DNA of 64,000 bases from Cyclina sinensis (lineage: Eukaryota > Mollusca > Bivalvia > Venerida > Veneridae): positions 34,813,977 to 34,877,976 of the forward strand of contig JAAONU010000014.1 in the NCBI GenBank assembly GCA_012932295.1, given 5' to 3'. The notes beneath the pieces are model-generated. The model was not told the DNA's origin. It did no database searches and was given only the letters and a program-made list of their open reading frames with translations. This document shows, piece by piece, positions 11,030 through 22,043 of this stretch. A program made the translations under genes and the position numbers. Each line of letters begins with the position of its first letter. Positions within the stretch are counted from its first letter, which is position 1.

Positions 11030-11375
11030 GGTGGCAACAAATTTATTTGACGTGGGTCCCTTGGTCAAGGGCTGTAATATAATATATCTAAGATTTTTGA
11101 ATATATTTTAATTGATATACACGGGTATATAGCTAGGTAGCGAAGCCAAATGCAATAAAGCATTGCCTTTGTTCACAAACGTAAACTTAGTTGTTTTACA
11201 GGTCACAGGTTAGAACGAATTTATGAGCAGTTTAACGGTAAAATAACAGTTATACTACGAGTAAAGGATGACCAAATAAACAGGTTTTGAGTAATAAATG
11301 CTTCCCCTGAATTACATATAAAATTTTAAGCTGATAAAATGATGAGAAAAACAACGTGCAAGACGAAATATTTAT
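11030..11375 (-). repeat. Right arm of the inverted repeat pair
   Basis: The reverse complement of this stretch is collinear with 1299-1915 (landmarks ACAACTAAGTT, TTTACCGTTAA, ACAGCCCTTGA, AAATAAATTTGTTGCC). It lacks the duplicated internal segment of the left arm, hence its shorter length. Its outer end lies near 11375 (AAATATTTCGTC on the reverse strand). Confidence 0.7.
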
Positions 11376-11799
11376 GTGTAACTAGTAGATATAATTCCAT
11401 AGGAAAAACAAATAATTATCCAATGACATCTCAATAAAGCCATGTTGCCAGTTGAAATGGGGCCAGGAGGATAAATTAAGAAATGGAAAATAAACTAATA
11501 TGGAACTTGGATAGTGCACCTTTATAGAATGTTATGCACATTTGTGTGAAATTTAACATGTGAAACCCAGGATGAGTTTTTCACATTTACAGGGGCATTT
11601 TACTGAATCAGTTGATGGGTAACGCTACCGACAAAACTGTTACGCATGGCTAAACAAATGTTTAGCCTATTGCACTTGCGCTAAATTTACTTTGTTATTT
11701 TCTCAAATTTACCAAATAAATCCCTAAAGAAGATTTTCAGTTGTGTTTTGGGCATGTGCATTACAAAAATATAAAGGTTAATGATTTAAGAATTTGATA

Positions 11800-13150
11800 A
11801 GTTTGGACTTTGGTTCGTAGGCACTGTACTTTTCCTTTAGGTAATCCATCATTGACTGCAATATTGATAAATCCCAAAATTCAATTATATTGGTAGTAGT
11901 CGTGATTGCTCTTGGCATTGCACTTCCTCTCAATATCATCTAACATCTTGTCAAATTGACTGAATCACTTCAATACCTTTGCGTTATACTCTAGACAATC
12001 ATTCTCGAACCTAATTAAGGGACAAGGTAGAGTAAAAGTTCTTGCACACTGTACATCCGCTTAATACTCTCGGTAAGTGAGTGAAATATTTACATATTTA
12101 TTTTTTACTGTTGTCGAGCTTTCTTCTTTTCAAAATTAATGAAAACACACAGAGGGGTCAGAAAGATGGGATAAGGCAGAGTTACGGTTGCTGCAAACTG
12201 CACATCCATTCAATGTACTGAGTCACCGTGCTAAAGTTAACTTATGCTCCTGTGTAGTTTTCGCGTTGCGTTTGGGACATGTTATTAAATATTATGTAGG
12301 GACATAACTCGAGAATGTGCGAAGGTAGAGTTGTGATTCTTAGAATTTCACTGCTCGTTTTTAGTCCTCTATAAATATATATATGCAATATGAATATATA
12401 TTCTTAATTTCTGAAGTTACTCTCCGGACAACAAAAGTTTATAAAAAAAGCAGAGAATTTAAGTATAGGGCAAGGTTGAGTTAAGGTCCTTGTACTGTGC
12501 ACTTTCTCCTAATGCCCTCTTCTAAAGAACAATGTTTCAACGAATCCCTTTGATAGTATTGGAGTTATTCTCAAGGAAAAACTGTCAAGGGAGGGCAGGC
12601 AGAAGGACAAATACCATGACCAAACTCGGTTTCTCTTAATATTATTCATCATTGTGTGAAGTATAAACTAACTCACTTCAATATATTTCTGGTTATGCTG
12701 TCTGGTTAAGCTTTCTTGATTCTGAGTAAGGGAGATAATAAAAATTGGACAAGGCGGAGTAACAGTTCTTGCATATTGTCCTTTTATGTTTATGATATTG
12801 TAAATGTTTCCTTCAGTGTGTAAAATATTAACACAATCGTTTTCGACAGCTTTCGAATTATCTTCTGAACAAGTATTTATTTAAAAACAAAGGAAGGTAA
12901 TAAAATAATGGGAAAAAAGAGTTATGGCTCCGTTCCTTCAAACTGCATATCCACTGGTTGTACAGTGGAACTGTGTTATATTTCAATTAAAATTCGTGTT
13001 TTTTTTTTTTTTAATTTAGTTTGGGACATTTTATCAAAACAGTATAAAGAGGCATTATTCAGAAACGAGTGAAAGTAGTGTTATAGTTCTTACTTATAGG
13101 CACTGTTTTCTTTCTTGGGGATCTTTACAATTGTATGGAATATCAACTCC
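11800..13150 (+). repeat. Diverged tandem repeat, about 150-bp period
   Basis: A recognisable core (GACAAGG-AGAGT-A-AGTTCTTGCA followed by an ACTG-ACAT-like tract) recurs near 12023, 12168, 12312, 12466, 12747, 12908 and 13067. The spacings are about 145-160 bp, with one double gap. Copies are old and heavily mutated. No gene was seen in the interval. Confidence 0.6.
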
Positions 13151-13159
13151 ATTGATAAC

Positions 13160-14340
13160 TGTTTCCTAACAAGCAATGTTTGCGCTTAAAATGGAATAAG
13201 ACTTACGAGAACATGACATAAGAAAAAACACATATCTAGGTGATATAAAATGTTATTGAAAACAACACAAAAACAACAACAACAGCTAAAACAACAACAA
13301 AAAGACAACAGAGATTGTCTTGAACATACTATAATTATTTGAATTCATTTACCTTTATCAGTTTGGTCATCTTCTTTCTTAAAAAAACCCAACGTCGATC
13401 AAGAGAGAGACTTTATACAAGGTAAAATCGACACTTTTCTCCGAACACTCAGTCTGACTGGGTTATATATTTTTAGATTTTAGCAAAACTGTTAATTAAA
13501 GATTTGGTCACACCTGCTTTAAGTGTAAATGTACTCGCGGGAGATGGGAGGATGACCTAAATTAGTGCAAAGTGTCACTGAAGATATATTTCAAACACTA
13601 TAATAGTCTCTTGAGATTGGTTAAGCAATGTTGGCTGAGTCAGTTTTGCTTAGTGTTTCTGATTTCTCAGCTCTACAACAAAGAGATATACAGGATTTCG
13701 CGTATTCAAATACGTAGAGATATAATAAAAGAAAGTTTGTTTTGATACGAATCATTTAAAGGTTGCAAGGCGATGGTGTTTATAAGTTTCTTTTAAAACT
13801 ATCACTGTCGAAGATATATTTGTAATGATTTATTATCATACTTGACAAACATCATTTGTACGATATAATTCGAAAAGGGAGCTAACGTTATAAATGACAG
13901 ACTCTTTTTTTTCGTATTTAAATTCTGTTACTCGCTTTAAATATAGAAATTTGCTACGATAGTTATTAGTCAGTTTTCAATCTTGAAAGGCATTTGTTAA
14001 CTTGACATACAAAAGTTCTATCAAGCGTTTTGAGTGAAATACCTAAAAGGTGTTTATCTGTAAATGTACTCATTTAATGTTTCCAAATAGAACCGTCGTG
14101 CTGAAAATAAAAATCACACAAAAATCGCAGAACAGAGTAATTAAAATCGTTTAGAAATAACAGTGTGACATTAAGTGAACACAATTCTCAGTTAGATAGA
14201 GGATACGTATGGATTTTCATTATTGCTTGTATTTAAAACAACGGAAACAGTTTGTAATTTAAGTGTAGAACAGTTGAGAATTTGTTAAAACTTCCTAAAA
14301 GGAATAACTTGAGAAATATACGATGGGTTCTCTACGGATT
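13160..14340. other. No recognisable gene
   Basis: AT-rich sequence with CAA/AAC-rich simple sequence near 13260-13310. Nothing else was identified. Confidence 0.4.
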
Positions 14341-14348
14341 AGAAAAGT

Positions 14349-14495
14349 TAGCTAGTTATCTAGTGAAAAGTTAGCTACTGTAGCTAGCTTTCAGCTGCTG
14401 GCTACTTGTAAAAAGAAAGGTTAGCTACTTAGCTAGTGAAAAGTTAGCTATTGTAGCTAGCTTTCAGCTGCTGGCTTCTTGTAAAGAGAAAAGTT
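14349..14495 (+). repeat. Two-copy tandem repeat built on AGCTA motifs
   Basis: Two adjacent copies of about 72 bp both contain GTAGCTAGCTTTCAGCTGCT. The unit itself contains overlapping self-complementary tetramers (AGCT, GCTAGC). Confidence 0.7.
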
Positions 14496-14557
14496 AACTA
14501 CAAGAAACCATCTGCTAAAAAGTATCAAATAGTTTATAGTGACCAATCATTATAATT

Positions 14558-15162
14558 GACACAAGACACGGGAAAAAGGGCACTCGGACATTTGTTTTAA
14601 TATTGAAATATACTGAATTGAAAATCAGCAAAAAACGACAAATTTCTCGTCCTCTAAAACAAAGTTGAAGTAAAAAATTTATAGTCTGAATATTGTCCTT
14701 CATAAAAATGCGTATCTTGTTTAAAATTTCTTGATTACCATTACCATAGCAACAGTTTTTGGAGACAGTTTTTGCTTAAGTAAAAATGATATAACCTGAA
14801 TAAGACGCAACATTGAATGATAATGTTTATAGTTTTGTAAAAAGATGGGATAAAATGAAAAGGCATAGAATTTTACAATAAAATATCTGAAATTAAAAAA
14901 CATAAAATCTATCATATTGATTTACTGCCAGCCGGAACTTGAATAGAATTTGACGTCAAATTAGGGTATATGACGTTATTTTAAGGAATACCAATTTTGC
15001 ACGACCTGTCTCTCTTCAGCATGATAGAGTATCGTATGTGTTCTATGCAGGAAGCTGAAATTTTCAGACAATAATCCTGGGATATCGTTTGTTCAAAATT
15101 AGTAAAAAGGTCATTTTCAAAAAATTATGTCCGAGTGCCCTTTTTCTCGTGTCGTCGGTCAT
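14558..15162 (+). mobile_element. MITE with about 27-bp inverted termini
   Basis: GACACGGGAAAAAGGGCACT near the left end is matched by the reverse complement of AGTGCCCTTTTTCTCGTGTC at the right end, with about one mismatch over about 27 bp. The interior (about 550 bp) is AT-rich and has no transposase. The target duplication could not be fixed by eye. Confidence 0.65.
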
Positions 15163-15169
15163 ATACCAA

Positions 15170-17200
15170 ACCAACTATATATACCTTCTGAGGTGTCAGT
15201 GCTGTAAAAGCCTTACGTACTAGATCACGCCTTAATGTACATCATATTATTAATTATATAATTATGTAATAGCTGGCTATGGATCTTTCCCGCAAAACAC
15301 ATCTGCATGGTGTCCAAGGTGTCCTGGGCCAAGTTTTAACAAGCCTACCTAACTTGTCATTTCAGTTAGTGACTAGGTACTACCTGCTACCTTTTTAGAG
15401 ACAAGTAGCTGTCACTTTACAAATAAACAGCTTCTGGTCGCTCACTGATAAGAGCTTAATTTTACAATCTGTTCTTTATGCATTTTACAAAGACCTCTGC
15501 CTTACATTCCAGATATAAACTAAGTTAGGTCAAAGGTATTTTTAAAGGCCTTCTGTATTTCCTTCATTTAGTTCAGATAGACATAATTTATGTAAAAAAA
15601 CAATAAATTTCCGTGTTGGGAATTAAATGCCTTTGCATTTCGACAGCAATATTGACAGCCAGTGACAGTTGCAGTACAAGTTTAAGATTCAGATTTGAAC
15701 GCCTTTGAAACGTAGAATAAAATTAAAATAATAAATAACTCATTTTATCATTGTGTCCAGGTCTTCTTTGTTCAAATTGTGTAAACATAGTATGGCGCAT
15801 GACGATCGAAGAAAATACATAACTTTTCTTGCATCTGTTTTAGAAAGGCGTTGTTGTATTTTAGTAACAAGCGTTTGCTTTATTGTAAAAGCCGAGTTCA
15901 AAAACATTGAACGTTAGAATTTTTTCTCATATTTAGATTGTCTGTTGCCACTTTCTTATTGTTGTGCAAGATTAATGACAATATTTATCTCGTACAGATT
16001 CCAGAAAATATTCCTAGAATTTTCACACATAAAAAAACGATTATAAATGAATGAATAACACAAAAGAAAAAAAAAGAACTATGAAATATGTTTTACTTCC
16101 GCTTAGGTTAGTTTGTCCCACTGTAAAGCTCGATTTGACGAAACAACAGTTCAATTTTATCGGCTGTTATTATCCTTGCATTTTCTCCACACAAAGGTTT
16201 GTGGTTCTAAAAGTGAACAGAGAGAATAATATTTCGCACATATTTATGACTGCTTGCCACAGTTTTACAGATTGAAGTTATTAACAAGAATACTTTCATT
16301 GAGATCGTTAACAGTATGACGGCTTTCACTTAACAAAAATATAAGGACTCGGTATAAAAGATTCCATTATACAAATGATAATTTTTTATACAAAAAAATT
16401 GGAGATGACCCATGAGGATTTCAGGTATTGTTAATCATACGGATATGATAGTGATACATAGACTTCGATGTCGATAAAAGTATTATCATATTATCAATTT
16501 AAAAGCTTTCTCTAATGACTTACCCGTTAACAAAACGTATAGAATTTGATTTTGCATAATGAAGTACTTATGCACGATTGAAAAAAATAGTGTTTCTCTA
16601 TATTATTTCGTTTTTTCTCGAACAAGAATCCGATTTTGTAAAATATTCAATATACCCTTTGATGAAAAAGATGTCATTTTATAATTCCATGATGTGAAAC
16701 CACGATATGTATGTTCAGTTTATTTTGAACACAACCACTTTACAGTGTACTGAAAGAGAATATAAAGTAGTGTGTGGGCCACATGAGAAATATACCAGAC
16801 ATTTGATGTTATCATTACAAACTACAATAAAGCTTGAAAAGGTCGGAAAGTTAACAGTATATGATCACCAGACAGACAAGATCATCCCCGTGGTATAAAT
16901 TAGGACTAAACTTTTGACACGACTTCAATAAAGGATTTAATGATAAAATTCATTATCAGGCTTAGCTTATATCGTAAACTTCAACAGGGCAACAGACCGA
17001 GTACACTTTGCATTTATTTAGTCGCCGCTCTGGAGAGTTTATTTGATATTGTCAAAGATATAACAAAAGTTGGGGATACTTTATTGACGACTGTTTTTTC
17101 TTATCATGATTATTATCGTTCCATTATAAAATGCCTAAGATGACTGGCGTTATAAAGTACTACTTTGAATTCATAAACATTTCCCTGCAGGAGTAAAAAT
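15170..17200. other. No recognisable gene
   Basis: AT-rich; several short open frames (for example 16707-16898) show no family resemblance, splice context or codon bias. Confidence 0.4.
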
Positions 17201-17219
17201 TCCTCCATCATTTTTATAA

Positions 17220-17530
17220 ACGATGAGCGCAATGCCCACTGGAACACGAAAATCCGAAAAGTCGAAAACATAAAAAGACGCCTGCTACAAGGCGGTAACA
17301 CAACAAAGTCAAACACGCTGGACACGCAATCTCGACGCATGATATTTCCACTTTTCTATTTGTTGAGCTTTTGTCTTTAATTTTTCGTGTTTTTACTTTT
17401 CGCCCCGAAAAGTTGCCAACATGAAAACACGACAAAAATATATCTGTCGTATTTTCAACTTTCACATTTTCGACTTTTCGTGTTTTCAACTTTTCGCCCC
17501 GCAAAGTAGAAAACTTGACATGAGAGAAGT
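17220..17530 (+). repeat. CGAAAAGT / ACTTTTCG inverted motif cluster
   Basis: CGAAAAGTCGAAAACA-type sequence at the left and multiple TTTTCGTGTTTT and CTTTTCGCCCCG motifs on the right point in opposite orientations, as in a degenerate foldback element. The central part differs. Open frames on the minus strand follow from the repeat. Confidence 0.5.
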
Positions 17531-17885
17531 CCACCACAGTAGTTTACACATAATGCTTACTACTGGAAAGGCTTAATGTCTTTAAAGAATATCAAACAAT
17601 AATACTTATAATAAACTTATAATAATATCGGAGTTTTTCGAATATAATTTTAATTGATAACTTATTAGTCACAAGAGCATTCCCAGTCACAAGAGACAAT
17701 ATCATAATAATGTTTTGTAACCCTGGCTACACTCCGTATTGCTTAAAATTGTGATGTTTAGAAACATAAAGACAACAAGAAATCGTAGATTGAAAGTATA
17801 GATAGCGCTTCTAGAGCAAAATAATAATGCTTAAGTGATGTGTTCGCCTCTTACTTCATACCAGAAACGTATTATAACACATTTT

Positions 17886-18118
17886 CCAGATCATATCACA
17901 TAAATGACCCGCAAATTAATTCATGACATAAATTTCGATGGTTATATCATATCACATAAATGACCCGCAAATTAATTCATGACATAAATTTCAAAGGTTA
18001 TATCATATCACATAAATGACCCGCAAACTAATTCATGACATAAATTTCAAAGGGTATATCATATCACATAAATGACCCGCAAATTAATTCTTGACATAAA
18101 TTTCAAAGGTTATATCAA
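17886..18118 (+). repeat. 56-bp minisatellite, about 4 copies
   Basis: CATATCACATAAATGACCCG recurs every 56 bp; the copies differ by a few bases. The array is followed closely by the CT-rich microsatellite. Confidence 0.9.
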
Positions 18119-18152
18119 TGTCCTTTCGTCCTTTTTAATTAATTGGTATCGT

Positions 18153-18193
18153 TTTCTCTCTCTCTCTCTTTCTCTCTCTCTCTCGCTCTCTTT
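18153..18193 (+). repeat. (CT)n microsatellite
   Basis: Imperfect CT dinucleotide run with a few interruptions. Read on the other strand it gives a spurious Arg-Glu peptide. Confidence 0.9.
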
Positions 18194-18199
18194 TATCGT

Positions 18200-20170
18200 A
18201 GATTGAACAGTACGTAGAAACATATAGCCATCCAAGTATTAGCATTTCCAAAAATGCTTGAAATCGCCGTTCAGCCATGCATTTCGTCTTATCCATAGAC
18301 GGATGTATTTCATGTTCTTCATTTATTAATTTGATAATCGTACAACATGCTTTGCACTGAAAAGCGAAGTTATATTTGATAATTTTCACACAGAAATTAC
18401 AAAGTAGATTAAATATACATTGTAATTTTTATTGTAGCTGGACTATTTTTGAAAGTGGACGATTTGGCTTCTTAATGAAAACATCCCAATATCTTTATAC
18501 ATCATGTTAAAATTTGCAGCATTAAAACCTTGTAAATATTGCTTTGTTGTAAACCAGTCTACGCATAATTAATTGACTATTTGCGTAGTTTTTTAACTTT
18601 ATTTATTACTAAAAAATGTATACTTAACAAAAGCTAGATACAGTTCTTCAATACCATGAGAATATTATATGTACAATTTAAACAGAATAAATTTTAAAAA
18701 TGAAATACGATATCGCCCTAACCCTAATGAAGCATATATAAAACACGGAACTCCTCGCACCGGTTAAGTCACGCTTTGCTACTTTTACTGTACTAATCAG
18801 GGGAAGTAACCCCTGCGGGGCGTTTGTATCCTGATTAGAACCGCCCGGAAGCAAGCATTTATTTTTTTCTTTAAGTGCAAGTTTTGGAAAAAACAAACAA
18901 ACCATACTTTTATTTAGACTACATTCTCTAGTTAAAAATGACATGTAGCAAAAAATATTGCGATTATCCTGTGTTTATCCTACTCGAGCCTGAAGACTGG
19001 TACTGAGATCGTACATTCATGATGGTATTTTTCAGTTGTAAGAATAAGTAACCCGACAAACATGGCGGTTGGGCGAGTCCATTTACGCATCCCTTGCAGA
19101 AGAATTTTGACGTCCATTTTGTTATCATGTGATATGAAATGCTTTGCTTTGATTGGCTAAAGTCAGGCGGTGTACAGGCAAAACTGTTCAAATCTTGTTA
19201 ATTGTATATATCGCCGTCCAGGAACGGCGATAATAATCATACCAAATGTCCCAAAATGTCGCAAGGTAGGACACACAGGACAGATCTTTGGTGTTATTCA
19301 ATGCATTAGATTTCTTCAGATGACATTTTCTCTTTTTCTTACCGGTGAATGCATACCAATAAGTGAAACAGCGAACGTAGGCAGCATTCTTTGTTATATG
19401 AGAGTACATAGAAATGGACAGATGGACGGTCAGATGGATAGTCTTGTATTTATCTGTTGAAAAATTGTGCCAGGTTATTTCAAAACCTTGTTTATGTACC
19501 TGACTGTTAAAGAGCGAACAGGAATACGAAGGCTGGCAGTTTTTTTTATATATTATTTGTACTTGACCGTGGAAACCAGAGTTGTCTGTGGCAAAGTAAT
19601 TCCAAAATCCTGTAAAAAATATCAGTTACAGAGAAAACAAAGATTATAGAAATTCTATATTAATTTTGGTGGTGCAGGCAAACCGATAGACAAACCGAGA
19701 CGGACGGTTTCGACTCGTTGACATCATCTGGTTATCAATTACGTTATTCTACAAAAACCGCTGATATATCACAGACTTACAGAGCGAACATAAAGGCAGA
19801 CAGTTTTCGTTTTATTTCAACAACGATTTCTGACAATGACCTTGGCAATAGAAATACTGGTCTTTAGCGTGACATGGCGTGTCAATATAACGAACGTTTG
19901 TGACAAGTTATGTCAACTCTTATCAGAGCGGACACGAGTTGTTCAGGGACTAACAGACGGTTCGAATACTCTATATAGTCTTTTGCGGGCATAAAGCAAA
20001 ACTGAAACAGGCACTTGTTGAGTATGTACACGATCATCTGTAGAAACAATTACATTCATCCTTATATAATTTATAGAATATGAACATCTAAAGGCACACT
20101 CCAGTTAGACGGATAGTTGATTAGGAGTAATGTCAGAAAATAAGCTTGTTATTAACCTGTCAACATATCA
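18200..20170. other. No recognisable gene
   Basis: AT-rich with scattered dispersed-repeat pieces: a small hairpin around 18795-18840 whose ends read CTAATCAGG and CCTGATTAG, and GGACAGATGGACGG-type sequence near 19420 and 19690. No open frame looks like a known protein. Confidence 0.4.
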
Positions 20171-20171
20171 T

Positions 20172-20973
20172 TATATAGAGAATATTTGTTTGTTTTTGTG
20201 GAAGATGAGAATTCATTTCATCGAGTGAACACCATATGTGATATTTTCACGACTGGCGCAGCCACGAGTGAAATATAAACATATGGTGTTCACGAGATGA
20301 AATAAATTCCCATCTTCCACTAAAAAACAAACAAATTTTCTTTTTATTTTATGCCAACACGTCAAAAATGGGTATTTTATGACATTTTTACTCAGGGCCT
20401 TCAATAAATTCCCCATGGTGAGCCCCAAATCAGTTAATGCGTACTTTGGTTACTCCGCACAAAAAAAGTGCAGACAATCTCCAATACATATGATAACTTT
20501 ACTTCTGCTGAAATAAACTGAATACACTTTCATCAAATAACATTTATTTTTCTCTACACAGTATATCAATATTTATTGAATTTTAGCCATACATACTTTA
20601 ATTATAAAAGCGGATTAATACCGAGTAATATTCAGTCAATTGAATTGAAAGTCGGCCATATTGATATTGTCCATGTGAGTTATGTTAACAAATCAGACAT
20701 TTTAAATAATTTATGGCGAATTTCATCATTGTTCACAACTAGTTAGGCTCAGGAATTCAATATTATAACTGGATTTAACAAGGTAAATAAATTTCACTCG
20801 CTGTCACTGTCTGAAATACAGCGGATTCTCTTGTATTTACGTGGTGAGGAAAAGTAGTTCTGGCACAAATAGTGGATTATCAAAATGGTAATTTCACTGA
20901 TTCAAAACAGTGGATTATCACTTTTATCTCACTGATATTTCCCTATATTTCATTGGTAGGCATAAAATAAAAT
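20172..20973 (+). mobile_element. Foldback MITE-like element, copy B
   Basis: Near-identical to copy A at 481-1293 in the same orientation, with only small indels (for example within the 5' part of the 3' half). The hairpin lies at about 20197-20320. Loss of similarity outside the block on both sides marks the element edges and indicates transposition, not a larger segmental duplication. Confidence 0.8.
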
Positions 20974-21054
20974 TCCTTATGTTAACTCTCTTTCAAACGA
21001 CTGCGGCATCATTCTGCAAAATATTGCCTTTAATAATGAATGAGCTTGCCTTAA

Positions 21055-21480
21055 AGGGGCTGTGCTCCAGATGACAAAAAAAGAAAGTTTTCTTGTATTA
21101 TAGATTTCTTGTAATATTTGTGACTAATGCTAATAACTTACTGACAAAAAAAGTCAAATAATTACATTATAAATTGATTTTTCCCCTTTCAAAGTGCTAT
21201 ACCGTAACGCGACGGTATAACTACATCGTATAAGATTTAAAGTAAATATCTGTAATATCACATGCGGCGATGGTGGTGACAGTAAAGGCTTTGGAAAATA
21301 TTTTGTTAACATGAGGGTCCAGAGTTCAAATCAGGCTGGAGCGAAAATATTTTTTCTTATTCTATTTTGACTTTTATAATCAGTTTTGAAGTAAAATATT
21401 ATGTTGTTATAATCTCACGGCATCTAAATATATAATTTATGAAAACAAATTTTTTGTTTCAAATCTGGAGTACAGCCTCT
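21055..21480 (+). mobile_element. MITE with TTAA target duplication
   Basis: TTAA lies immediately outside both ends (21051-21054 and 21481-21484). The inner termini AGGGGCTGTGCTCCAGAT and the reverse complement of ATCTGGAGTACAGCCTCT form an inverted repeat with about two mismatches. TTAA duplications are known for piggyBac and Kolobok elements, so this 426-bp copy is probably a non-autonomous derivative of one of them. An internal GAGTTCAAATC resembles a polymerase III B box but has no matching A box. Confidence 0.75.
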
Positions 21481-22043
21481 TTAAATAAGCGACGATATAA
21501 TATGGAGTTCAAGCACTAGTAAATGTCCAAAATTCTTTATTACTACCGAACAAAGATCGATCATTTCTTTCTAGAAAAAGCGGAAAACCCCATACAATTA
21601 TCCAAAAAGAAGATAATAGGTGCTGATACTAGTCAATATTTCATGTCTCGTGTGAATATTCACCGCTTATATTTTAGCCACGTGACATGGCCATACCTTT
21701 TGGTGCCAGACTTCGCGTTAGACATTATCCCTATCTCTGTATGGAACTGGTAACTCCTTGTAAACAGATCACATCACTACAAAAGTATACAATGACCGGT
21801 ATGCCTTGCTTTGCTCTTTCAGAAAACCGATATGATGGTTTCAATGAGCGGTCTTTCAATGTTCTGTATTGCTTAAGAGGTTATATTAGTTTTTAACAGC
21901 CCGTGATGCATATCAAAAAGCCATATATTTTTATATTACCCAGATGTATCTAAAATGTACCATTGATGAGATTTCCCTGTCTGAAAGACTTTATAACGTA
22001 TGTCTCGCAGGAAAATGATGCATCTGTCTTTTCTCTTTTCCAG

